This document shows positions 39,079 through 48,613 of a stretch of 64,000 nt of DNA, piece by piece; within the stretch, counting starts at the first letter, position 1; each line of letters starts with the position of its first letter. Position numbers and translations under genes: made by a program. The notes beneath the pieces were generated by a model that saw only the letters and a program-made list of their open reading frames with translations, was not told the origin of the DNA and did not search any database. The DNA comes from Streptoverticillium olivoreticuli subsp. olivoreticuli (GTDB taxonomy: Bacteria > Actinomycetota > Actinomycetes > Streptomycetales > Streptomycetaceae): positions 6,847,501 to 6,911,500 of the forward strand of contig NZ_CP031455.1 in the NCBI RefSeq assembly GCF_003391135.1, written 5' to 3'.

Positions 39079-40509
39079 GTGCGCACCCGACTCCTCCCGC
39101 TGCTCATCGTCCTGCTGGCCGGAGTGCTGCTGGCGCTGGGCTTCCCGCTCGCCGCGAGCATCGCCGCCGCCGAGCAGCAGCGGCTCGTGGTCGACCGCAT
39201 CGACGACACCGCGCGCTTCGCCTCCCTCGCGCAGTACGTCACCGCCCGGCCCTTCGACCCCGCGGCCGACCAGGACGAACGGCTCGGCACCCTGCGCTCC
39301 GAGCTCCTGCGGTACGAGGACGTCTACGGCATCCGGGTCGGTGTCTTCTACCGCGACCGCCGGGTCATGGCCGTCGCCCCCGCCGACTGGTCCGTACCCG
39401 ACCAGGGCGAGGGGCAGCGGGCCTTCCAGGAGGCCCTGGCGGGGCGGCGCAGCCACGACCCCGGGCAGGTGTGGCCCTTCCAGCGCCGTCGGCTGACCGT
39501 CGCCTCACCCGTCATCCGGGACGGTGACGTCGTCGCGGTCGTCGTCACCGACTCGCCCACCGGCCGGCTGCGGTCCCGGATCCTGCACTCCTGGCTGCTG
39601 CTCGGGGCGGGCGAGACCGGGGCCATGCTGCTCGCCGTCGCGGCCGCCTTCCGGCTCACCGGCTGGGTGCTGCGGCCCGTACGGACCCTCGACACCGCCA
39701 CCCACGGCATAGCCACCGGGCGGATGAACTCCCGCGTCGCGGTGGACAGCGGCCCGCCCGAACTGCGCCGCCTGGCGAGGTCGTTCAACGAGATGGCCGA
39801 CCACGTCGAAGAGGTCCTGGAGCAGCAGCGCGCCTTCGTCGCCGACGCCTCGCACCAGCTGCGCAACCCTCTCTCCGCCCTGCTGCTGCGCATCGACCTG
39901 CTCGCGCTCGACCTGCCCGAGGGGCACGGGGAGGTCGCCGCCGTCCGGGGCGAGGGCCGGCGCCTGGCCCGGGTCCTCGACGACCTGCTGGACCTGGCGC
40001 TGGCCGAACACGCCTCCGCGGACCTCCAGCTGGCCGACATCGCCGAGATCGTCACCGACCGGGTGGGCGCCTGGTCGCCGGTGGCCGACCGCGAGCGCGT
40101 CGCCCTCACCTACAGCGGGCCGTCCGCCACGACCGGCTGGGCCGACCCGGTGGCCCTCTCCAGCGCGCTCGACGCCGTGGTGGACAACGCCCTGAAGTTC
40201 ACCCCGGGAGGAGCCGACGTGCGTGTCAGCGTCGCGGTCGACGGTGACACGGTGACCATCACCGTCGCCGACCGCGGCCCCGGCCTGACCGAGGAGGAAC
40301 TCACCCGGATCGGCGACCGCTTCTGGCGCAGCAGCCGCCATCAGAACGTCGACGGCTCCGGCCTGGGCCTGTCCATCTCCCGCGCCCTCCTCGCCGCGGG
40401 CGGAGCCACGCTCTCGTACGCCCCGAACACCCCGCACGGCCTGCGGGCGGTGATCCGCGTGCCGCGCGACCGCGCCGCCGAGCAGGCGGCCGCCCCGCAC
40501 GGGAGTTGA
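39079..40509 (+). CDS. gluK: GluK, sensor histidine kinase
   Basis: The 476-residue membrane kinase has two membrane helices (about 5-30 and 170-195) around an extracellular sensor of about 140 residues. HAMP follows, then HisKA (VADASHQLRNPLSALLLR, phospho-acceptor His), N-box ALDAVVDNALKFTPGG and G-boxes DRGPGL and GSGLGLSI. It starts at GTG 39079, 15 nt after gluR. It is convergent with a TAXI-type binding protein 42 nt downstream. Confidence 0.88.
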   Translation: MRTRLLPLLIVLLAGVLLALGFPLAASIAAAEQQRLVVDRIDDTARFASLAQYVTARPFDPAADQDERLGTLRSELLRYEDVYGIRVGVFYRDRRVMAVAPADWSVPDQGEGQRAFQEALAGRRSHDPGQVWPFQRRRLTVASPVIRDGDVVAVVVTDSPTGRLRSRILHSWLLLGAGETGAMLLAVAAAFRLTGWVLRPVRTLDTATHGIATGRMNSRVAVDSGPPELRRLARSFNEMADHVEEVLEQQRAFVADASHQLRNPLSALLLRIDLLALDLPEGHGEVAAVRGEGRRLARVLDDLLDLALAEHASADLQLADIAEIVTDRVGAWSPVADRERVALTYSGPSATTGWADPVALSSALDAVVDNALKFTPGGADVRVSVAVDGDTVTITVADRGPGLTEEELTRIGDRFWRSSRHQNVDGSGLGLSISRALLAAGGATLSYAPNTPHGLRAVIRVPRDRAAEQAAAPHGS

Positions 40510-40551
40510 CGATTCGCGCCGGCGAACGGGCGGCGGCCCGGGGGAGCGCCG

Positions 40552-41550
40552 CTACGGCTTGACCGACAGGTAGTAACGGCGCGCACCCACGTGCAGGTCC
40601 AGGGGGTCGGTGAAAATCGCCGTACGGAGGTCCACTTTCTGCGCCGCGTGCACCTTCTGCCCTATGCGGTCGCGGCTGTTCATGACCGACCGGGTGACGC
40701 TCTTCGCGAGCTCGGTGTCCGCGTGGTCCATCGTGATCAGGAGATTCGCGACCGCTATCGTCTTCACCGCCTGTGCGGCGCGCAGTTCCGGATACGCGTC
40801 CACCGGCATGACGGCCGCCCTGTAGTAGCGCGTCTCCGGGCCGAGCGCGTGCAGCGGCTCTATGAGGTCGCCCAGCTGGACGAGCCGGATCGACAGGCGG
40901 AGGCCGAGGCTCTGCACGGCGTTGGTGGGCAGGCCGCCCGACCAGAAGAACGCGTCGATCCGCCCCTGCTCCAGCAGCGCCGGCATCCTGTCGATGCCCA
41001 CGCGCACGGGCTCGATGTCCTTGTCGAAGTCGAGCCCGGCGGCCTTCAGCAGCCTTCTGGTGATCAGCTGTACGCCCGACTCGTCCGTACCGACGCCGAC
41101 CCGCATCCCCTTGAGCTCCTTCGCCGACTGCACCGGTGAACTCTTCGGGACCACCAGCTGGATGTAGTCGTCGTAGAGCCGCGCGCAGGCGCGCAGCCCC
41201 GCCCAGCCGGGTTCCCGCCGGTCGCGGTAGGTGGCGACGGCGTCGGCGGTGGCCAGGGTGAAGTCGGCCTCGCCCGAGGTGAGCTGCTTGAGGTTGTCCA
41301 GCGACCCCTGACTGCGCCGGAGCCGCACCTCCAGAGAGGGCATGTCCCGGCCGAGATCCTCCTTCAGGAGGTCGCCGTACTTCGCGTACACCCCGGTCGG
41401 CACCCCGGTCGCGAACGACATCCGGCCGCTGGGGGACGGCGAGCCGTGCAGCGAGACCAGCCACCACGCCAGCAGGGCGAGCACGGCGCCGGCCGCCACG
41501 CCTGCCTGCAGGGCGCGGCGGCGGCCGGGACGCGGGAGCCGGAGAGTCAT
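40552..41550 (-). CDS. TAXI-family solute-binding protein, membrane anchored
   Basis: The 332-residue product has one N-terminal hydrophobic segment (AGVAAGAVLALLAWWLVSL) with no clear cleavage site or lipobox. It continues as a TAXI-type substrate-binding fold: MSFATGVPTGVYAKYGDLL, GEADFTLATADAV, GMRVGVGTDESGVQ, GRIDAFFWSGGLPTNAV. TAXI proteins normally serve TRAP transporters, often for glutamate or related acids, but no TRAP permease gene is nearby. It is convergent with gluK, so a role with the glutamate system is possible but unproven. Confidence 0.85.
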   Translation of the reverse strand: MTLRLPRPGRRRALQAGVAAGAVLALLAWWLVSLHGSPSPSGRMSFATGVPTGVYAKYGDLLKEDLGRDMPSLEVRLRRSQGSLDNLKQLTSGEADFTLATADAVATYRDRREPGWAGLRACARLYDDYIQLVVPKSSPVQSAKELKGMRVGVGTDESGVQLITRRLLKAAGLDFDKDIEPVRVGIDRMPALLEQGRIDAFFWSGGLPTNAVQSLGLRLSIRLVQLGDLIEPLHALGPETRYYRAAVMPVDAYPELRAAQAVKTIAVANLLITMDHADTELAKSVTRSVMNSRDRIGQKVHAAQKVDLRTAIFTDPLDLHVGARRYYLSVKP

Positions 41551-41745
41551 GGGCGGATCCTGTCAGTCCCGGCCGGGCTTCGGCAGAGGGGCGGAAGGGC
41601 GACCGCCGCGCCATCGGCCCTGTGGTCGCGGAACCGGGCCTGCCCGGCGGCGCGTTGACGAAGACGTACGCAGACGGTCGCGATCTGTGATGTTCCCTGC
41701 TTTTTCTGTCGGGGCCGGGGGTTCATCGGACAGAATGACCGGGCG

Positions 41746-43296
41746 ATGACCCCGACGCCCGAGACTCCGGACCTCACCGGATACGCCACGTTCGCGCACC
41801 TCACCGCACCCAACTCCGCCCTCTACCGGCGGACGATGCGGACGTTCCTCGCCGCCAAGGAGCGGTTCGCGGTGCACCTGCGCCCCGAGGACGTGCATGC
41901 CGCCCTGCCCGCCGGTGAGCGCCCCGCCGAACTCGACACCGTGGCCAAGGCACTCGACAGCCTCGTCGAGTGGGGCAATCTGCGCGCCGATCCCGACACC
42001 GCGCGAGTCACCGCCGTGGAGGACTTCTACCGCAAGCGGTTCGTCTACCAGCTCACCCAGGCGGGTGAGGCGGCGGAGGAGGCGCTTTCCGCCTATGACG
42101 AGGCGCTCGGCCGGCGCGGGGCCCTGCAGGCCGTCGCACTGCACGACATCGTCACCCAGCTGCGGGCCCTGCTCGTCCTGGGAGCCGAGGAAGAACCCGA
42201 CCCGGCCAAGACGTACCTCGCACTCGACGCGCTGACGAGCCGGTTCGCGGCCCTCGCCGACAACGCCCGTGCCTTCATGGGCTCCCTGCAGCGCACCATC
42301 GACCTGCACGACGTAGGCGAGGAGGTCTTCCTCGCCTACAAGGACCGGCTCATCCAGTATCTGGAGCGGTTCATCCAGGACTTGATCACTCTCGGCGGGC
42401 GCATCGCCCAGCTGATCCTGGAGTCGGAGGACCGGATCGAGCCGCTGCTGCGGACCGCCGCCGCCCGCGAGGCCGCCGACGCCTCCCCGGAGGACGCCGC
42501 GCACGCCGAGCGGGAGGCGTACGCGCGGTGGACGGGGCGCTGGGACGGGCTGGCGGCCTGGTTCGTCAGCCGGGACGGGCGCGAGTCGCAGGCGCGGCTG
42601 CTGCGCGGCCGGGCACTCGGGGCGATCCCCCAGCTCCTCGCCGTCGTACGGGCGCTCAACGAGCGCAGAGCCGGGCGCTCGGACCGCTCCGCCGACTTCC
42701 GCACCCTCGCCCGCTGGTTCGCCGAGGCGCCCGACGACGACGCCCGGCACCGCCTGTGGCGCACCGCCTTCGGTCTCCACCCCACCCGCCACCTCACCGT
42801 CGACGCCGAGACCCTCGCCGCCCGCACGGCCCGGCCGGTGCCCGCCGCCACCCCGTGGGCCGAGGCCGCCCCCCTGCGCATCAGCCCACAGCTGCGGCGC
42901 ACCGGCAGCTACGAACGGCGCGGCAAGCCCCACAAGGTCGAGGACCGCTCCGGGGCGCGCCGCCACCTCGCCGGGATCGCCGCCAGACAGGCCGCGGAGA
43001 CCGCCGCCGCCCGCGCACGGCTCACCACCGACGGGATCACCCGCCTCTCCGCGCTCGGCGAACTCGACCCGCTCGCTTTCGGCCTCTTCCTCCAACTCCT
43101 CGGCGACGCCCTCGCCACCTGGCGGCCCGGCATGACCCGCACCACCGCCACCAGCAACGACGGTTCGATGGAAATCCGGCTCACGGTGCTCGACGACGGC
43201 TCGACCGCCGAGATCACCACCCCCGGCGGTACGTTCCGGGGCCCCGACCACACCGTCGAGATCATCGACCTCACGGAGGGGGACAGCAGGCGATGA
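41746..43296 (+). CDS. jetA: Wadjet JetA-type protein (DUF2397/TIGR02677 family)
   Basis: The 516-residue helical protein begins LTGYATFAHLTAPNSALYR and continues with the helix-rich body of the DUF2397 family, followed by an Arg-rich tail (TFRGPDHTVEIIDL at the end). In Wadjet systems JetA acts as the kleisin-like subunit joining the SMC-type motor JetC. It is the first of four overlapping genes. A possible -10 (CAGAAT, 41731-41736) lies 9 nt before the ATG and no ribosome site is visible, so the message may be leaderless or nearly so. Confidence 0.85.
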   Translation: MTPTPETPDLTGYATFAHLTAPNSALYRRTMRTFLAAKERFAVHLRPEDVHAALPAGERPAELDTVAKALDSLVEWGNLRADPDTARVTAVEDFYRKRFVYQLTQAGEAAEEALSAYDEALGRRGALQAVALHDIVTQLRALLVLGAEEEPDPAKTYLALDALTSRFAALADNARAFMGSLQRTIDLHDVGEEVFLAYKDRLIQYLERFIQDLITLGGRIAQLILESEDRIEPLLRTAAAREAADASPEDAAHAEREAYARWTGRWDGLAAWFVSRDGRESQARLLRGRALGAIPQLLAVVRALNERRAGRSDRSADFRTLARWFAEAPDDDARHRLWRTAFGLHPTRHLTVDAETLAARTARPVPAATPWAEAAPLRISPQLRRTGSYERRGKPHKVEDRSGARRHLAGIAARQAAETAAARARLTTDGITRLSALGELDPLAFGLFLQLLGDALATWRPGMTRTTATSNDGSMEIRLTVLDDGSTAEITTPGGTFRGPDHTVEIIDLTEGDSRR

Positions 43297-44537
43297 GCAC
43301 CCCCCTCGCCGAGGTCCTGGACGGGCAGCACTCCGCCGACCTGCGCAAGGCCGCCCGAGCCCTGCTCAAGGAGCCTCTCCTGCTCGCGCACGGACCGCAC
43401 GCCGACGACTTCCGGCTCGTCCGCCGCCACGCCTCCGAACTGCGCGAGTGGTTCGACCGCAACACGGGCTGGTCCCTCCAGGCCGACGCCGAGTCCGCCC
43501 GGCTGCGGAAGATCCCCGGCACCCTCACCGACCCGACGCACCCCGCGCGCGAGGCCAGCCGGGCCGGCGCCCCCTTCACCCGCCGCCGCTATGTCCTGCT
43601 GTGCCTCGCTCTCGCCGCCCTCGAGCGGGGCGAGTCGCAGATCGCGCTCGGCCGCCTCGCCGATCAGGTCGTCCTGGACGCCGCCGACCCCCATCTGACG
43701 GCTGCCGGGATCCACTTCACCCTGGACCGCCGCGACGAGCGCCTCGACCTCGCAGCCGTCGTACGGCTCCTGCTGAAGTTCGGCGTCCTGCGGCGGGTCG
43801 CCGGTGACGAGGAGGCATACGTCAACGGGGCGGGCGACGTCCTGTACGACGTCGAGCGGCGCGTGCTCGCCGGGCTGCTCGCCACCCGCCGGGGCCCCTC
43901 CACGGTCCGCGCCGCCGGCTTCGACGAGCGCCTGGCCGAACTGGTCGCCGAAACCGCCCTGGACAGCGACGACCTGAGGTTCCGCGCGATGCGCCGCTCA
44001 CTGACCCGCCGGCTGCTCGACGACCCGGTGCTGTACTACGACGAGCTGACCGACGCGGAGCTCGCCTACCTCACCCGGCAGCGCGGCTTCCTCACCGCCC
44101 GCATCACCGAGCTGACCGGGCTCGTCGCGGAAGTACGGGCCGAGGGCATCGCCATGGTCGACCCCGACGACGACCTCACCGACGTCCGCATGCCCGAACA
44201 GGGCACCCACGGCCACATCACCCTGCTGCTCGCCGAACACCTCGCGGCAGCGGACGGACCTGTCACCACCGACGACCTCCAGCAGAAGGTCCGCGAGCTC
44301 GCCGCCGAACACGGCGGATTCTGGGCCAAGTCCGCCAGGGAACCGGGCGCGGAGGGCGAACTCGTCGAGCAGGCACTCGCCAAGCTCTCCGCCCTCCGGC
44401 TCATCGCCCGCCGCGACGACAAGATCGCGCCGCGCCCGGCCCTCGCCCGGTACGCCGTCGGCGAGACGGTCGTCCTCGAACCGGGTGTCCCGCGCACCAC
44501 GCGCATGCCTCAGCAGCGAAAGGCACAGCAGAGTTGA
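43293..44537 (+). CDS. jetB: Wadjet JetB-type protein (DUF2398/TIGR02678 family)
   Basis: The 414-residue product matches the DUF2398 family (RYVLLCLALAALERGESQ, LLKFGVLRRVAGDEEAYV, RRSLTRRLLDDPVLYYDEL). It has winged-helix-like stretches, as expected for the KITE-type subunit of the complex. The ATG overlaps the jetA stop (ATGA), and its stop overlaps the jetC start. Confidence 0.85.
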   Translation: MSTPLAEVLDGQHSADLRKAARALLKEPLLLAHGPHADDFRLVRRHASELREWFDRNTGWSLQADAESARLRKIPGTLTDPTHPAREASRAGAPFTRRRYVLLCLALAALERGESQIALGRLADQVVLDAADPHLTAAGIHFTLDRRDERLDLAAVVRLLLKFGVLRRVAGDEEAYVNGAGDVLYDVERRVLAGLLATRRGPSTVRAAGFDERLAELVAETALDSDDLRFRAMRRSLTRRLLDDPVLYYDELTDAELAYLTRQRGFLTARITELTGLVAEVRAEGIAMVDPDDDLTDVRMPEQGTHGHITLLLAEHLAAADGPVTTDDLQQKVRELAAEHGGFWAKSAREPGAEGELVEQALAKLSALRLIARRDDKIAPRPALARYAVGETVVLEPGVPRTTRMPQQRKAQQS

Positions 44538-47500
44538 CCGCCCTACCCGTCCCCACGCGCTCCCGCTGGCAGCCCCTGCGCATCGGGCTCGTCGACCTCT
44601 TCCACTACGACGAGGAGGAGTTCCACTTCCGCGACGGACGCCTCCTGCTGCGCGGCAACAACGGCACCGGCAAGTCCAAGGTCCTCGCCCTGACGCTGCC
44701 CTTCCTGCTGGACGGCGACCTCTCCCCGCGCCGCGTCGAGCCCGACGGCGACCCGGGCAAGCGCATGGAGTGGAACCTCCTCCTCGGCGGCGAACACCCG
44801 CACTCCGAACGGCTCGGCTACACCTGGATCGAGTTCGGCAGGCGCGACGACACCAGCGGCGAGGAACAGTTCCGTACGCTCGCCTGCGGTCTCAAGGCCG
44901 TCACCGGGCGCGGTATCGCCCGCCACTGGTACGCCGTCACCGACCAGCGCGTCGGCCGGGAACTCAGCCTGCTCGACCCCACCCGTACCGCGCTGTCCCG
45001 CGACCGGCTCGCCGAGGCGGTCGCCGGCCGCGGCATGGTGTACGACCAGGCCAGGACGTACCGCAGGGCCGTCGACGAGGCACTGTTCGGACTCGGCGAG
45101 CAGCGGTACGCCGCCCTCGTCGACCTGCTCGTCCAACTGCGCCAGCCCCAGCTGTCCAAGCGCCCCAACGAGGCCGCCCTCTCCCGGGCCCTGACCGAGG
45201 CACTGCCGCCCGTGGACCAGGCGGTCGTCGCCGACGCGGCGGAGTCCTTCCGCTCCCTGGACGAGGAGAAGGAGGAACTGCGCGCCGCCGCCGAGGCCGA
45301 GCGCGCCGCCTCGGCCTTCCTGGACCACTACCGGCGCTACGCCCGCATCGCCACCCGCCGTCGCGCCCGGCTCCCGCGCAGCGAGCACTCCCGCTACGAA
45401 CGCCTCCAGCGGGACCTCGCCGAGGAGCAGACGCACAAGGCCCGCGCGGAGGAGGACAGGGCGGCGGCCGAGGAGCGCGTCGCCGCCCTGGAGGAGACCG
45501 AGACGCGCCTGCGGGCCCAGGAAGCCGCCCTGCGCGAAGGCCCCGAGATGCGCAGCGCCCGCGAGCTGGAGCAGGCCGCCGGGGAGGCGGCCCGCACGGC
45601 GCAGGCACAAGAACGCGCGGAAGCCGACCGCGAGCAGGCCGCCCGGCTGCACACCCGGGCGCTGCAGCGGCTCGGCGCGGCCGAGAACAGACTCGGCGCG
45701 ACGGAGCACCGTGCCGACGCCCTCCTCGTCCGCGTGCGGGAGGCCGCCGCGGCCGCCCGGGTCGCCCTGCCCGAGGAGCTGACCCGGGACACGGCCGAGG
45801 AGGCCACGGCCCGCAGGCAGCGCACCCTCGCCCATGTGGAGCGCCTCGCGGACGACGCCGGGAGAGCGGAGGGCGAGCGCCGCGCGGCCTCCCGGCGGCT
45901 CGACGAGGCGGAGTCCGATCTCGCGCTCGCGGCCGACGCGCAGAGTCGGCAGGAGGAGGCCGCGGCAGCGGCCGGCCAGGCGCTGCTGGACGCCGTACGC
46001 GAACACGTCGGCGCCTGCCGGGAGCTGACGTTCCCCGATCCGGCCGGCCTCCTCGACGAGACCCAGGAGTGGACGCGGCACCTCGACGGACCGTGCCCGG
46101 CGCGCGCCCACGCCGCACGCGCCCACAGCACCGCGTCGGCGGAACTGGCCGACCACACGGCCGGTCTGGCACACCGCAAGGCGGAGCTGGAGACACGCCG
46201 GCAAGAAGGGCAGCAGGAGCTGGCCGCGCTCGAAGCCGGCGGCCAGCGCGGCCCGAAGGCCCCCTACACCCGCACCCCGGGGCTCCGCGATCGCCTGCCC
46301 GGCGCCCCCTTGTGGCGGCTGGTCGACTTCCGGGACGGACTCGGCGACGCCGAACGCGCCGGGCTGGAAGCGGCACTTGAGGCATCCGGCCTGCTGGACG
46401 CCTGGGTGCGCCCCGACGGCGCGGCCCTGGACGCCGACGGGCACGACGTGCTGCTCGCCCCGCGGACCTGGCCGGTGCCCGGGCGGTCGCTGGCCGACGT
46501 GCTGCGCCCGGCAGTGGACCACGGTGACGCCCGGGCCGCGGCCGTCGGCGAGGAGACCGTCGCGCGGCTGCTGGCGACGATCGGGCTGGGCCAGGACGCG
46601 GACGCCAACGCGTGGGCGGCGCCCGACGGGCGTTTCCGCATCGGCGCGCTCACCGGCCGCTGGGCCAAGCCCTCCGCCGAATACGTCGGCGAGGGCGCGC
46701 GTGAAGAAGCACGGCGCTCCCGCATCGCCGCCTTGAACACCGAACTCCACGCGCTCCAGGAGGAACTGGCGGCCGTCGCGGCCCAGGCGGAGGCCGTCGC
46801 GGTCCGCCGCCGCGGGCTCGACGCCGAACTGGCCGCCGTGCCCGACGACGCGCCGCTCAGGCAGGCGTACGCCCGTGCGGCCGCGGCGGCGGACACCGTG
46901 CGCCGTGACCGCGACCGGCGCGACGGGCGGTCCGCCGACCTCACCGAGGCCGTCCGGGCCGCGGAACGGGCCGTGGCCGAACGCGACACGACCGCCGCCG
47001 ACCTGGGCCTGCCCACCGACCGGGACGGGCTCGCCGCCGTGCGCCAGGCCCTCGCCGGCCTCGCCCTCGTCCTGGCCGACCTGTGGCCCGCCCTGCGGGA
47101 GCGCGCCGAGGCGGCCCGCCGGGTCGGCGAGGAGCGGGAGGAGGCAGAACAGGCGGGGCAGCGGACCGCCGAGCACACGCTGCGCGCCGAGGAGGCGGCC
47201 CGCGACGCCGCCGCCGCGGACGAGCGCCACCGCACCCTGCGCTCCACGGTCGGCGCGGCCGTCACCGAACTGGAACGGCGCCTGGCCGATACCGCGGCCG
47301 CCCTGCGCGAGTGCGGCGCCGAGCAGCGCAGGACCCGCGAGCGGCGCACGGAGGCGGACCGGCGGGCCAGCCGCGCCGAAGGCCGCATCGAGCAGTTGGA
47401 ACGGAGCCTGGACGAGGCCGTCGAGGCCCGCTCCGAGGCGGTCGCGTCCCTCCAGCGGTTCGCCGCCACCGGTCTGATCGGGGTCGCCCTGCCCGACCTC

Positions 47501-48613
47501 GTCGTACCGTCGCCGCGAGAAGGCAGTTGGGCGGCCACCCCCGCCGTCGCCCTGGCCCGCTCCATCGAGACCGAGCTGTCCCGGACGGACGACTCCGACG
47601 GCGCCTGGGAGCGCGTACAGCGACGCCTCAGCGAGGAGTTCAAGACCCTGCAGGACGCACTGTCCCGGCACGGGCACACCGCGTCCGCCCGCATGGTCGA
47701 GGACGGCATGATCGTCGACATCGTCTACCAGGGCCGCGAACGCGCCGTACCCGAACTCGCCGAGGCACTCGCCGCAGAAGTCGGCGAGCTCACCCGCATC
47801 CTGACCGCCCACGAGCGGGAGATCCTCGAGAACCATCTGATCACCGAGGTGGCGGGCACGCTCCAGGAAATGATCGGCAGGGCCGAACGGCGGGTGCAGG
47901 CGATGAACACCGAACTGGAGGAGCGCCCCACCTCGACCGGCATGAAACTGCGCCTGGTGTGGCGGGCCTCCCGCAAGGCACCGGCCGGCCTCGCACAGGC
48001 GCGGGCCCGCCTGCTCCAGTCCGCCGACGCATGGACCCCGGAGGACCGTACGGCGGTCGGCGAGTTCCTGCAGGCACAGATCGCCCAGCAGGAGACCGGC
48101 GACGCCGTCGGCAGCTGGCTGGAACACCTCACCGCGGCACTCGACTACCGCTCCTGGCACGAATTCGGCATCGAGCGCCACCAGCAGGGCCGCTGGGTCC
48201 CGGCCACCGGACCCGCCTCGGGCGGCGAACGGGTCCTCGCCGTCTCCGTGCCCCTGTTCGCCGCCGCGTCCTCGCACTACGCGAGCGCGGGCAATCCGTA
48301 CGCGCCGCGCCTGGTCACCCTCGACGAGGCCTTCGCCGGTGTCGACGACGACTCGCGCGCCAAGTGCCTCGGCCTGCTGCACGCCTTCGACCTGGACGTG
48401 GTGATGACCAGCGAACGGGAGTGGGCGTGCTACCCGCAGGTGCCCGGCATCGCCATCGCGCAGCTCTCGCGGGTCGACGACGTCTCGGCGGTCCTGGTCA
48501 CCCGCTGGGAGTGGGACGGCAGCGCGCGCCTGCGCCGCGAGGACCCGGCGCCCGCACGGGAACAGGCCGAGGCCCCGGCGGAGCCACAGGAGCAGGAGAC
48601 CCTGTGGACGTGA
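44534..48613 (+). CDS. jetC: Wadjet JetC-type SMC-like ATPase (TIGR02680)
   Basis: The 1359-residue motor has an N-terminal Walker A (GNNGTGKSK, residues 41-49) and two very long coiled-coil arms (about 260-500 and 720-1010) around a central hinge-like region. The C-terminal ATPase half has the ABC signature SGGERVLAV (about 1229) and Walker B RLVTLDEAFAGVD (about 1262). This is the SMC/Rad50 layout of MksB-like JetC, which extrudes DNA loops on circular plasmids. Translation starts at TTG 44534 inside the jetB stop (TTGA), so it depends on coupling. The tail after about 1330 is Glu/Ala-rich. Confidence 0.92.
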   Translation: MTALPVPTRSRWQPLRIGLVDLFHYDEEEFHFRDGRLLLRGNNGTGKSKVLALTLPFLLDGDLSPRRVEPDGDPGKRMEWNLLLGGEHPHSERLGYTWIEFGRRDDTSGEEQFRTLACGLKAVTGRGIARHWYAVTDQRVGRELSLLDPTRTALSRDRLAEAVAGRGMVYDQARTYRRAVDEALFGLGEQRYAALVDLLVQLRQPQLSKRPNEAALSRALTEALPPVDQAVVADAAESFRSLDEEKEELRAAAEAERAASAFLDHYRRYARIATRRRARLPRSEHSRYERLQRDLAEEQTHKARAEEDRAAAEERVAALEETETRLRAQEAALREGPEMRSARELEQAAGEAARTAQAQERAEADREQAARLHTRALQRLGAAENRLGATEHRADALLVRVREAAAAARVALPEELTRDTAEEATARRQRTLAHVERLADDAGRAEGERRAASRRLDEAESDLALAADAQSRQEEAAAAAGQALLDAVREHVGACRELTFPDPAGLLDETQEWTRHLDGPCPARAHAARAHSTASAELADHTAGLAHRKAELETRRQEGQQELAALEAGGQRGPKAPYTRTPGLRDRLPGAPLWRLVDFRDGLGDAERAGLEAALEASGLLDAWVRPDGAALDADGHDVLLAPRTWPVPGRSLADVLRPAVDHGDARAAAVGEETVARLLATIGLGQDADANAWAAPDGRFRIGALTGRWAKPSAEYVGEGAREEARRSRIAALNTELHALQEELAAVAAQAEAVAVRRRGLDAELAAVPDDAPLRQAYARAAAAADTVRRDRDRRDGRSADLTEAVRAAERAVAERDTTAADLGLPTDRDGLAAVRQALAGLALVLADLWPALRERAEAARRVGEEREEAEQAGQRTAEHTLRAEEAARDAAAADERHRTLRSTVGAAVTELERRLADTAAALRECGAEQRRTRERRTEADRRASRAEGRIEQLERSLDEAVEARSEAVASLQRFAATGLIGVALPDLVVPSPREGSWAATPAVALARSIETELSRTDDSDGAWERVQRRLSEEFKTLQDALSRHGHTASARMVEDGMIVDIVYQGRERAVPELAEALAAEVGELTRILTAHEREILENHLITEVAGTLQEMIGRAERRVQAMNTELEERPTSTGMKLRLVWRASRKAPAGLAQARARLLQSADAWTPEDRTAVGEFLQAQIAQQETGDAVGSWLEHLTAALDYRSWHEFGIERHQQGRWVPATGPASGGERVLAVSVPLFAAASSHYASAGNPYAPRLVTLDEAFAGVDDDSRAKCLGLLHAFDLDVVMTSEREWACYPQVPGIAIAQLSRVDDVSAVLVTRWEWDGSARLRREDPAPAREQAEAPAEPQEQETLWT

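Noticed and set aside
44543..48382. A 1279-codon open frame opposite jetC
   Set aside because: Antisense shadow in a G+C-rich gene with no recognisable motif, while jetC itself has clear Walker and signature motifs.
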